Part shown: piece by piece, positions 41,936-50,720 of the stretch
Position numbering within the stretch: position 1 is the stretch's first letter
Layout: each line of letters starts with the position of its first letter
Source: Naumovozyma dairenensis CBS 421
Taxonomy: Eukaryota > Ascomycota > Saccharomycetes > Saccharomycetales > Saccharomycetaceae
Direction: 5' to 3'
NCBI RefSeq assembly: GCF_000227115.2
Contig: NC_016480.1
Span: 496,001-560,000 of the forward strand
Length of the DNA: 64,000 bases
Position numbers and translations under genes: made by a program
The notes under the pieces: generated by a model
What the model saw: only the letters and a program-made list of their open reading frames with translations
Told to the model about the DNA's origin: nothing
The model's database searches: none

Positions 41936-42571
41936 TCATGCGAACGAAACTGATTTCCTCTTCTTTTTTTTGTTATCCTCATCACTCGCAGCATTGTTAG
42001 CACGATCAGAAATAGAACTTTTCACAGAGTCACGTTTGTTTTTCCTACGTAAGCTTCTTGCCACCGAAGCCTTCTTCTTAATTTCTCCTTTCTTCTCTTC
42101 AAGTTTATCTTGTTTGGCACTTTCTTTCCTCTCTATTTCTTTTCTTTTCAAGTCACGAATTTCTTCTAGTCTCCTTGCTTTCTCTAATTTACTTTCAGTC
42201 AAATCATCATATTTGTCACCAATCGTCTTAATCAAACGATCCAAAGTAACCGAATCATTATCTGCAATGAATTTCTTTCCCTTTTTCCCTCTCTTTATCT
42301 TAACACCAGGTATGATGGCTCTATTCAGGGTAGGGATATCTAAATCCTTTTCGTTTATTTGATTTTTCTTATTTTTTGTGCCGTATAATCGAGCTCTAGC
42401 TTGCTCTTTACTGACCTGTAGTTTACTAACTTTTCTCCTGGTCGACCTTTCAGTCAACTTTTCTTGACTAGCTAACTGATTTCTAGCTTGAGAATCCTGG
42501 AAAATTTCTGGAGCAACTTCTCTTCTAACGCTCTGTTGCTTATTATTTTTGGAATATTTTTTGGGAACCAT
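41936..42571 (-). CDS. LOC1: ribosome biogenesis and mRNA localisation factor Loc1
   Basis: Loc1 (YFR001W) is a nucleolar RNA-binding protein for 60S assembly and ASH1 mRNA localisation. The open frame extends upstream to 42655, but the homologous start is the internal ATG at 42571 (MVPKKYSK), giving 211 residues, close to S. cerevisiae (204). Conserved text includes [38 protein letters not shown] and [20 protein letters not shown], then a strongly basic Lys/Arg/Glu coiled region and KRKSVSFA at the end. LOC1 is the first right-arm gene next to CEN6 in S. cerevisiae. Confidence 0.96.
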   Translation of the reverse strand: MVPKKYSKNNKQQSVRREVAPEIFQDSQARNQLASQEKLTERSTRRKVSKLQVSKEQARARLYGTKNKKNQINEKDLDIPTLNRAIIPGVKIKRGKKGKKFIADNDSVTLDRLIKTIGDKYDDLTESKLEKARRLEEIRDLKRKEIERKESAKQDKLEEKKGEIKKKASVARSLRRKNKRDSVKSSISDRANNAASDEDNKKKKRKSVSFA

Positions 42572-43821
42572 TTTGTGATAAGAAATCAAAGACAAAAAAT
42601 AACCGATAACTTGTATGCTTACTCTATTATGTTTTATTATAAAAGGTAATGCCATATAAATTAACTAGTATAATATATATACGTACGTACTTAAGGCGCC
42701 GGTGTGTATTTCTCATTATTCAATGAAAGTTTCCGATGCCCAAAGTTTTTTACTTCAAAAAAAATTTACTTTTGAAGAAAATGCGTTACCCGTATGAAAA
42801 ATAAAACAAACATTAGCCGCCGAAGGTTCAGGTTAGGCAAAACTTCCGCTCCGACCTACAAATAGTACTAGAACCACAGCGGTCGTCTTTTGTTGTTGAC
42901 CCTGGAGTTGTCAGTAGCGTTGTTCATAATGCCTGTTGTTTTTGTATTAACTATGTATGCAGTACTTGATAATCAATATATAACCGATTAGTGGTCAAAA
43001 CTATTGACCCTCAGTATTTTATTTATATCTCAAGTACCCTTTTCATTCAATCTTCTTTTTTTGACAAATTGTTAGGGGTAATTTATGTTAGATGTGATTT
43101 ACTTCTTATCGTAATTCAGGGTTATCTATTAATACGCTCAGGTGTAATACGTAAGTTAGTTTCAGTTACTTGTCTTATATAATAAACAGAGAATATAATA
43201 AGGCTAATAATCAAATGTTCTAAGATTGGTAACATTCTCTGAATTATCTTCGGTTTCAAAAGTTGTCATTAGCAGTTCGCGAAAAGATCATCAAGCTCCC
43301 TGTGTCGCATATGTGCATAGTGATCTTTAATACGATATACTTTATACCTAGGTACAGCTAGAACCCATTTAATGCTACTGCATCCTTTAGTATATAAACC
43401 TAGGTACGGTTTAAAACAACGAAATCAACCTCACATAATGTACGACGAGGATCAATACCTGGTGTTGAAATTAAAAATGACAGAATGTTTTTAGAATACT
43501 ACACTATTTGCCAACAGATTCATGTATAGAGTCTACTTTCTTCCTCAACTCTTTCTCAGATCGAGAAACTTTCAAAACACTTGTAACTAAATTCTTACTT
43601 TTAGTCTAAAAAGAGGTCTAAATCAAAACGTGGTCATCTGTCCTTTTGAGTATATCTTAATTTCAAAAGTAGTTTAAGTAATTTATGTGACTCGGGAAAC
43701 AAAAACACAATTACATTCAATATAATCCATTATGTTATTAGCGTTATGATCCTTCTTCCTTTACAAAAAATACAGATCGCTTAAGTTTACATTGTACAAC
43801 TTGAATACATTACAAAACTCC
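42572..43821. other. ancestral centromere position (LOC1-HAT1), no canonical CEN found
   Basis: In S. cerevisiae LOC1 abuts CEN6 and HAT1 abuts CEN16, so this 1.25-kb gap corresponds to the ancestral centromere site. I searched both strands for CDEI next to about 80 bp of AT-rich DNA and a TTTCCGAA-type CDEIII core and found none. It contains an ACGTACGT tract (42681-42688), two copies of ACCTAGGTAC 52 bp apart (43346-43355 and 43398-43407) and AT-rich blocks. No gene is seen. Confidence 0.65.
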
Positions 43822-45036
43822 CTAGGCGCCTTCTGGCTTAGGTTTCTTACTATCCAACCCTTCGATTTCTTCTGCATGTCTTTTTTTGAATTTAGAGCTG
43901 CATGTTATCCTTTCATAGTCTTCTTTAATAGTAAGATATGATTTCTGTAGCGCATCTTTTCTTTCTGCTTCTGTCATTTCAGAAAGAGTATCATAGTTCT
44001 TCAAATATAATCTTCTTTTAACCTGATGCCTGAATGCATTTACAAGGTTTTCTTTATACATAATCATTTCGACAAGTCTTCCAAATTGCCTCTTCTCAAT
44101 CTTATACGCCCTTTGTTTTGATAGCAACCATTCATTAGAGATGAAATCCTTTTCATTTACAATTTTCGAAGATAGTTCTTGGAAGAATCCATTTTCATAT
44201 AAGAAATTTAAATCATTACGATCTCTCAAATCATCAAAATTCTCACTAGGATCTTCTACAGTAAATTCTCGTACTAAATCATTACTTAACCAATTCTTAA
44301 AAATTGCTTGATAGAGCTTCGAACCATGCCCTTTACCCTGATATGGCGGTAAAATTAAGAATTGAGAGACCTTGGCTCTGTAATGTTTAGGCTCTTTAGA
44401 TTCATCAAAATCTTTTCCACCGAGGTATTTCCAATACATGTAAGCGGTGGCATAACCCATACATTGCTTCTTTTCCTTATTGAATAGCCAATATATATCC
44501 CAATTAAAATCTTCTTCATCAATATAGGAAGCTGCTTCAATGAAAAAGAGGGAAAAAATCTGAATTCGACGATGCAACTTCAAAAACTTTTCATCATCAG
44601 AAAGCTTCATTTTATAAACGACAAAGTGTTCCTTATCTATTTCATATTCGTTAACTTTATATTTATCCTCCGGTAGTTTAAACGAGTTCTTCTGTTCGAA
44701 TTCAAACATATCAACCCATTTTGCTTCATCTTTTAATATGACTTCATCCTTATCACTTGGTAAAACCTTTAACAACTCTCCTTCAACGTCATCGATATCT
44801 TCCGTATCTAGTTTAGTTGAGTATTTAACATTTAAAAATGGCCTAAATGTAATGGAATCAAACGCCAAATGAACAAGTAAATCTTGATAACCAACGATTT
44901 GTTCTGCATCTCCGAATATGGGATATGTAAAAATAGGTGCAAATTGAACAGCACCATCCTTACTTACCAAAGATATTTTTAACGAATCTTTTGAAGAAGA
45001 AATCCAAGTTGAGGGTTTGAAATCAGTTAGTTCCAT
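43822..45036 (-). CDS. HAT1: type B histone acetyltransferase Hat1
   Basis: Hat1 (YPL001W) acetylates newly made histone H4 on Lys5 and Lys12 together with Hat2. The 404-residue protein has the Hat1 N-domain (about 1-160) and the GNAT core with the acetyl-CoA loop PPYQGKGHGSKLYQAIF (about 237-253). The acidic text SENFDDLRDRNDL follows, as in S. cerevisiae. A charged C-terminal tail ends KKRHAEEIEGLDSKKPKPEGA-like and makes it about 30 residues longer than S. cerevisiae Hat1. An overlapping MCB/SCB-like site in the shared promoter with SNF8 hints at G1/S control. Confidence 0.94.
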   Translation of the reverse strand: MELTDFKPSTWISSSKDSLKISLVSKDGAVQFAPIFTYPIFGDAEQIVGYQDLLVHLAFDSITFRPFLNVKYSTKLDTEDIDDVEGELLKVLPSDKDEVILKDEAKWVDMFEFEQKNSFKLPEDKYKVNEYEIDKEHFVVYKMKLSDDEKFLKLHRRIQIFSLFFIEAASYIDEEDFNWDIYWLFNKEKKQCMGYATAYMYWKYLGGKDFDESKEPKHYRAKVSQFLILPPYQGKGHGSKLYQAIFKNWLSNDLVREFTVEDPSENFDDLRDRNDLNFLYENGFFQELSSKIVNEKDFISNEWLLSKQRAYKIEKRQFGRLVEMIMYKENLVNAFRHQVKRRLYLKNYDTLSEMTEAERKDALQKSYLTIKEDYERITCSSKFKKRHAEEIEGLDSKKPKPEGA

Positions 45037-45532
45037 TATGTAGCGTTTTCACAGGAGTTCTGTTCAATGTGTTGGTTTAAGTGGATTATGCCTCGCAAAA
45101 TAAACTTGCGACACGTATGTTGCAATGACTATAGTCTCTATGTAGTATGTACATACTTTATGTATTCTTCTAGATAGTCACAATAGGTTTTTCGCCCAAC
45201 GTCATTGTTTATAAGAACTTACGCGTTTCGCGTTGGGCCGTTACCCTCCTCTTGTCCTCAGAATATGGTGACCTTACCCCATTTATTTTGAGTGTTCCTT
45301 TATACTTCTCAAGGAAGAAAATGATATGGGTAAAAGAACCCTCAAGTTGTATCCGGAGTACTAGAATACTTGAAGACTGAACAAAGCCATCACCACCTGA
45401 CAGTTGTCTAATAGACGTGGTGACTCTTTCAGTCCGAAGTCCAATCTGGCATTTAATTAGGGATGCAATAAGCAGAACTTCTGTAAGATAGAACGATACT
45501 TAAACTAAAAATCGAAACTAAAACGATATAGG
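45037..45532. other. divergent promoter HAT1/SNF8
   Basis: This region contains an ACGCGT-TTTCGCG composite site (45221-45232), with CCCAACG (45195-45201) and CGTTGGG (45231-45237) forming an inverted pair around it. No gene is visible. Confidence 0.55.
45221..45232. promoter_or_regulatory. overlapping MCB and SCB-like sites
   Basis: ACGCGT is the MCB core (MBF), and the adjoining TTTCGCG is CGCGAAA on the other strand, an SCB core (SBF). They lie about 190 bp before HAT1 and about 300 bp before SNF8. Function is inferred; replication-linked histone acetylation makes HAT1 the likelier target. Confidence 0.45.
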
Positions 45533-46234
45533 ATGAGACAGTTTGGATTGGCTCAATTCGATGACAAACAGCGAGAGAAATATGAAGATATCAGTTCAAA
45601 TATCTTACAAAAACAAACGCTGGAACTTAGGGACCAACTGAAAATCTTCCAAGATCGTTTGACAATTTTTGCAAACAAGCATAATGAAGAACTGCGAGAA
45701 AACCCCGAATTTAGATTGAAGTTTACAAGAATGTGTTCATCAATCGGTATCAACCCATTATCTCTATTTGATAAAGATAAACACTTGTTCACCGTAAATG
45801 ATTTCTACTATGAAATATGTGTAAAAGTTATCGAGATATGTAGACAGACGAAGGATATGAATGGCGGAGTTATTTCGTTTGATGAATTAGAAAAATGTTT
45901 CAAACATCTAAGAGTTGGTAGACCAGACTTGGAAAAAGCCATAAACATGTTATTAGCTCTAGATGGAGGCTTTGAAGTCTTCGAAATTAGGCAGAAAAAA
46001 TTTATTCGTAGCGTCCCGAATGAATTAACAGACGATCAAACTAAGATTTTAGAAATATGTTCAATTTTGGGCTATGCTACCGCCTCGCTTCTCAAGGCAA
46101 ATTTGAATTGGACAAATGTCAGAAGTAAAGCAGTAATTGACGGAATGGTTGCCAATGGTTTATTATGGGTAGATAAACAAGCTGGCTCTGAAACATACTA
46201 TTGGGATCCTTCATGGATGGCACGGATCAATTAG
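45533..46234 (+). CDS. SNF8: ESCRT-II subunit Snf8 (Vps22)
   Basis: Snf8 (YPL002C, Vps22/EAP30) is part of ESCRT-II, which sorts ubiquitinated cargo into multivesicular bodies. The 233-residue length matches S. cerevisiae. An N-terminal helical hairpin (about 20-65) is followed by two winged-helix domains (about 70-233). Typical text includes RLKFTRMCSSIGINPL, RVGRPDLEKAINMLLALDGG and a Trp-containing C-terminus (YYWDPSWM). It sits divergently from HAT1, the same arrangement as YPL001W/YPL002C. Confidence 0.95.
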   Translation: MRQFGLAQFDDKQREKYEDISSNILQKQTLELRDQLKIFQDRLTIFANKHNEELRENPEFRLKFTRMCSSIGINPLSLFDKDKHLFTVNDFYYEICVKVIEICRQTKDMNGGVISFDELEKCFKHLRVGRPDLEKAINMLLALDGGFEVFEIRQKKFIRSVPNELTDDQTKILEICSILGYATASLLKANLNWTNVRSKAVIDGMVANGLLWVDKQAGSETYYWDPSWMARIN

Positions 46235-46401
46235 CGTGCATTGGATTCAGTAGTAAGTTACTCTATATATTCTATTCAAAATCGGAGATGTATACATGTT
46301 TTCCTGTAGATTCATAAGTAGAAATAAATAAAGAAAGAGATTGACATATCAATTATACAATAATATACAAAATTATTACAATTATAGGATCACCTATAGA
46401 T

Positions 46402-47721
46402 TTATACAAGTTCCTCTTTCTTAATCTTTGCTTTTGCCTTCTTTCTCTTAAGATACTTGCTGTTTATTGTTTCAACCGAATGCATAACTTCTCTATCCTT
46501 CATCTTTTCATACTTAGTGACTACTTTCCCTTTTCCATCACCGAGATTAATTCTTGTTTTCGTTTTAAAATCTGTTTCTGCAGTAGGTAAAGTATTTTTA
46601 AAGATATTAACAATTGTAGCCTTCAACTGATAATGGAGAGCAAGCGCATTCACTGCTTTACCATACTTAACGGCATCATAGTTATTCAAGTTACTTTCAA
46701 TCCATTCCATTTCAGGGAATTTACAGTCATATAACAGCAATGGAAGATCATCGGCCATATCATAGATTGGCTTTTGTGGAGTCTTTTCAATATCTAACAT
46801 GTCTTCAATTAATGACACTTCTTCTAAACCTTGACCGACTAATAATAGATTAGCCATCATACAACGAACTTGATGCCATAAGAACGCTCTACCAACAAGA
46901 TCGAAGCAGTAAATGTTTCCTTCAACATGCAATATTTTGGCACTTATGATAGTTCTGCGGTGATTAGTAATTTGTTTAGACCCATCCAACTTACAAAAAT
47001 TCCTGAAATCATGATCTCCTTCATATTTTGACGAGGCTTCTTTCATTTTGGAAATGTCTAAACCATCTGCTTCAAAGAGGTATTTGTAATGACGCGAATC
47101 GCAACTGAACCTCGCATCAAAACCTTCTGGCGGTCTTAAACAAACAGCAGAGACTCTTATATCATCAGGCAAAAGTTGATTTAAGATATGAACATACCGA
47201 ATTTCTCTAGGATCATTTTCTGGCCTTTTTTGTTCTTCATCTGTCAAGTTAGACCTTACTTTCAATGAAATAACTTGACTCATGGCACTTACTCCCTTAT
47301 CCGTTCTGCCACATCGACTGAATGAATATTCTTGTGGTACCATAGAAGGGACAAGCTTCGATGTGTACATGGCCTCAATGATTTTACCTTCAACTGTAGG
47401 CAAAGGTGTAGCTTCCTTTTGCATTGCGAGGCCGTTATAGTTCCAACCTAAATAGGCAAATTTTAGCGCAATGAACCTTGAGTTATGCTTACTAAAATCA
47501 AATTCCTTCTTTTTCTTCTTTGTAACTGTTGATATGTCGACTTTACGTTTCTTATGCGGTATGGATAACCCTTCATTTTGAATGCTCTCTAATTCCAAAA
47601 CTCTCTTGATCAATTGTTCTTTAGTCCATTTCACGTAGTGCGTATTTTCTAATGCGACTGCCTGATTAGAGTTAGTCACAGATCGATTTCCAGATTTAAA
47701 CAAATTGAAGAGAAAGCTCAT
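46402..47721 (-). CDS. DEG1: tRNA pseudouridine synthase Deg1/Pus3
   Basis: Deg1 (YFL001W, Pus3) makes pseudouridine at tRNA positions 38 and 39. The 439-residue protein has a Lys-rich N-terminal extension and the TruA-fold catalytic domain. The nucleophile is Asp141 in SRCGRTDKGVSAM. Other family text includes YKYLFEADGL, NFCKLDGSKQITNHRR and RAFLWHQVRCMMANLLLVGQG. Length is nearly that of S. cerevisiae (442). DEG1 is the first left-arm gene at CEN6, supporting this as a merged CEN6/CEN16 ohnolog region. A tRNA-Phe gene lies 0.4 kb away. Confidence 0.95.
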   Translation of the reverse strand: MSFLFNLFKSGNRSVTNSNQAVALENTHYVKWTKEQLIKRVLELESIQNEGLSIPHKKRKVDISTVTKKKKKEFDFSKHNSRFIALKFAYLGWNYNGLAMQKEATPLPTVEGKIIEAMYTSKLVPSMVPQEYSFSRCGRTDKGVSAMSQVISLKVRSNLTDEEQKRPENDPREIRYVHILNQLLPDDIRVSAVCLRPPEGFDARFSCDSRHYKYLFEADGLDISKMKEASSKYEGDHDFRNFCKLDGSKQITNHRRTIISAKILHVEGNIYCFDLVGRAFLWHQVRCMMANLLLVGQGLEEVSLIEDMLDIEKTPQKPIYDMADDLPLLLYDCKFPEMEWIESNLNNYDAVKYGKAVNALALHYQLKATIVNIFKNTLPTAETDFKTKTRINLGDGKGKVVTKYEKMKDREVMHSVETINSKYLKRKKAKAKIKKEELV

Positions 47722-48123
47722 CGGGTGTCGATGCTTTCACTTTTGGTTTGATATGAAGGAGTTGTTTTTATTTTTGATTCTACTCTTCAAACTGCCACTT
47801 TGTTTCTGACGGCTGGCCAAATAAACATCGTCAGAGTATATGTTTATGTTTAGATTAGATAATTTTTTGTCGATGCTTTTCAAAAATTTTCCTATCGCGC
47901 TTTTACCGTTATAGTTACTAATCCAAAAAACGCAGTATGATTGTTGACCCCAACTGTAGACAGCGTTTCATATTAAAAGAATTATTCAGTCTTCTATCCA
48001 AAGTCAAGAATACCAGGAACGGAATAAAACAAAAATATTAACTAATTTAAAAATATGAGAAAGAGAAAAAAAAGTAGGCCCATTTTTTTGGGAAATAAAC
48101 AAAAAGGAAAAAGTTTTAAAATA
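47722..48123. other. intergenic region between DEG1 and tRNA-Phe
   Basis: DEG1 promoter and the 3' side of tRNA-Phe. Runs of A on the plus strand just below 48120 read as T-tracts downstream of the minus-strand tRNA and would end Pol III transcription. No gene is visible. Confidence 0.5.
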
Positions 48124-48215
48124 TGCGAATTGTGTGGATCGAACACACGACCTCCAGATTTCTTTTGACCGAAGTATACTTCAGTCTGGCGCTCTCCCAA
48201 CTGAGCTAAATCCGC
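48124..48215 (-). tRNA. tRNA-Phe(GAA) with a 19-nt intron
   Basis: Read on the minus strand the gene begins GCGGATTTAGCTCAGTTGGG, as in S. cerevisiae tRNA-Phe, and ends ATTCGCA. The anticodon GAA is at nucleotides 34-36. An intron of 19 nt (48160-48178) follows position 37, and removing it leaves a 73-nt tRNA before CCA addition. The B box reads GTTCGATCC. The T-stem has a compensated GTGTG/CACAC pairing instead of the S. cerevisiae CTGTG/CACAG. All four stems form. Ty elements commonly insert near tRNA genes, and the upstream 2.5 kb looks like such debris. Confidence 0.97.
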
Positions 48216-50720
48216 TTATTTTATGGATTTTCGTTGTTTTGATGGCTCAAATCAGTGCGCTATCAATTGTAAAATATGGGCTGAATAATAGATCAAAATC
48301 TAAACCTCCTAAAGGCAGAGAGTCGAATTTAGGATTTTAACGAATGTATGATTCGGATTGCTCTCTTTATATAGTATAAACAATAACTAATAAAGAGATA
48401 TATATAACTAACTGAAATATTTCTAATTCCAGTTCAACTTTCAGTCCTTCTATAACCTTTCCAAAATACTTTTTCTTCAACGTCTCTAATCAATAAATTT
48501 TCCTGTCAATAGTCTTTCTTACTAGATAAAAAAGGTAACTTGGATAATACTTGTCGTTTTAGGTTTGTTTCATGTCGGACTTCAATATACTCTAAACTTC
48601 TCTGCTCTACGGTAATTCACTGGATTGGTAAAAAAATAAAATAAAATTAAATAAAGTTAGAAGGATCTTACTTCCATTAGCTCCTAATTAGTTTCTTAAC
48701 ATAATTATGGCTTAGGATAATGTTAATAAAGTAATAACTTAGTAAGTCAAATAAATTCTAGAAGTTCATATAATATCTCGTTGAAGTCATGCATGCATAA
48801 AACGAGAATTCATAATCATGAACACCGCTCGCAAAGTCCTTTCAACTAAGTGCTCCGTAGGATACTCTGAATACTTGTAGGTTTGATTAGGAGAGACTAA
48901 TCCAGAACGTCCGAGTCAACACTCAGCAGAACCATACAACTTAACCGATCCATTACATAACTCTTGTACGCATGACCGGCCGAAACCGTAGACGTGGCTC
49001 CAACCAAAAACAATCTTAATAATAATTCTTAACTCAACTTGACTGATAACTAACGTTCATTTCGTGACAGTAATTACTCAATTAATAATAAAATAAACAC
49101 ACTTCTTTGTGACACATGGACGTGACGCCAATATTTCGTTATCTCAATCGGATTTCTTATGAGTGGCGAGATAATTAATATTATATAATAATAATATTAT
49201 AATTAATTATTTATTTAATTTAATTTAATTTAATTTAATTTAATTACTTAATATAATGACTTGCAGTGGAAACGACTTGTTAAGTATGCGAGTATCTGGT
49301 TAGTTTAATTATCGGTGATTCTTCTGTCCTATTTAAAATATAATTACAAGCATAGATAATTATTAAGGACATAGTATTGGGATCTTATTAAGATCATCTT
49401 ACTCGACATTTATACGTTTCTAAAACGTGTTTATTATCGAGGATTCTGGTATACAATTCTATCGATCAGTTTGTTTTATTCTACTTCATTAGTTATTTCC
49501 TCAATGGGTAATTTCATATATTGTAATTGGGTGTGCATCATGTTTGAAGTTAGTTCGTGTTTCCTATTCAAGTCTGTCACTCTTTATAGGGTGCGACACT
49601 CGTATACCGAGAAGTAATGGTAGTTGAAATCCGGTTATTAATATCGGATAGCGGGTTAGTATTATCGAATAGCGCGTGAATCGAGTTTTGACCTAAAGTA
49701 GTAATTTCACAATACCAAATGTTTTTCTGCCCGTTGATAGCGATTTAAAAGACGCGGCTATCAAAGAAAGGGTAGAAAGTAAGTTGACCTGAGACACAAG
49801 CAGTAAAGAGTATTCTGTATGTATTTCTAGATAGTTTTCTATGTAGTAAGTAATATAATTAATATAAAATAAAGAAAGGAAAATAGATTAGAAGAAAAGA
49901 CGTCTAGTCTTTGCTTCTTTTTGAATAAAGAAATTTTCTCGAGGAGAGAAGTGGGTGTTAGAATAGAGCTACAGTGCTTTCAATGTGTCACTGTTTGATT
50001 GCTTGACCTGTGTTTCAGGTTAGTGTGTCATCGTTGTCAGTGATTTCTCAAATGACTTGATTTGGACCGGGTCGAAATAGCGGGGAATTCGATCGGTACC
50101 AACAACGTTACGACAGTATTGCGTATCTGTAAGTCAATGTTCTCTTAGCAAAGAGACATATATGTATCATATATTCCAATAAGAATTTTTCGTTATAGAG
50201 CAGACTAGGCTCTATATGGCAGCATCTTGCGATTGTATTCTTTAATATCTGGGGGAGCACGGTTGTCTTCGGGATACTGATCAATTATAGTTTCTGCAAC
50301 GTACTACTTTATCCTGATGTTTAAATGTTTCTAAAAGGTACTTCTTTATCGATGTTTCATATTGCAGTTTAGTTTTATCCTTAATTTCTGGAGTGGGTTC
50401 GACATGTTAATTGTTTTGTATAAATGTATAACATTGTTGGACTTTGATAACGTTTTTCTTATTTTTGTCTCAGCCAATTAACCTGAATACTTTTGCTAGG
50501 CCTAAGATAGTAATTTACCAATGCCAAATTTTTTATTATCCTAATAACTTCTATAAGAACTCCAACATGTCGAATAGTACCTTATCAATATGAGAGGGAT
50601 ATATAACTATCATGGTTTATTACCATGCGAGCCCATAGTTTCAAAATATAATATATTGTAAAGTATCTAAAGGATCGGCTTTCAAATAGAATAACTTCCG
50701 AACATCGGTTTTTTTAAAAA
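48216..50720. other. long AT-rich region upstream of tRNA-Phe
   Basis: This 2.5-kb gap lacks any supported gene. It contains six TTTAA units (49214-49243), a short repeat of TATCGRATAGCGSG (49642-49676) and a degenerate direct repeat (about 49690-49729 and 50499-50537). TGTTAGAATAG near 49957 and a CAACA near 50100 resemble LTR ends, but the copy is too decayed to delimit. It coincides with a junction (DEG1 to YPR003C) not found in S. cerevisiae. Confidence 0.5.
49214..49243. repeat. (TTTAA)6 microsatellite
   Basis: Six exact tandem TTTAA units within a larger AT-only stretch (about 49166-49250). Confidence 0.95.

Noticed and set aside
42572..42655. 28-codon N-terminal extension of LOC1
   Set aside because: The conserved Loc1 start is MVPKKYSK at 42571; the extension is hydrophobic and unlike the family.
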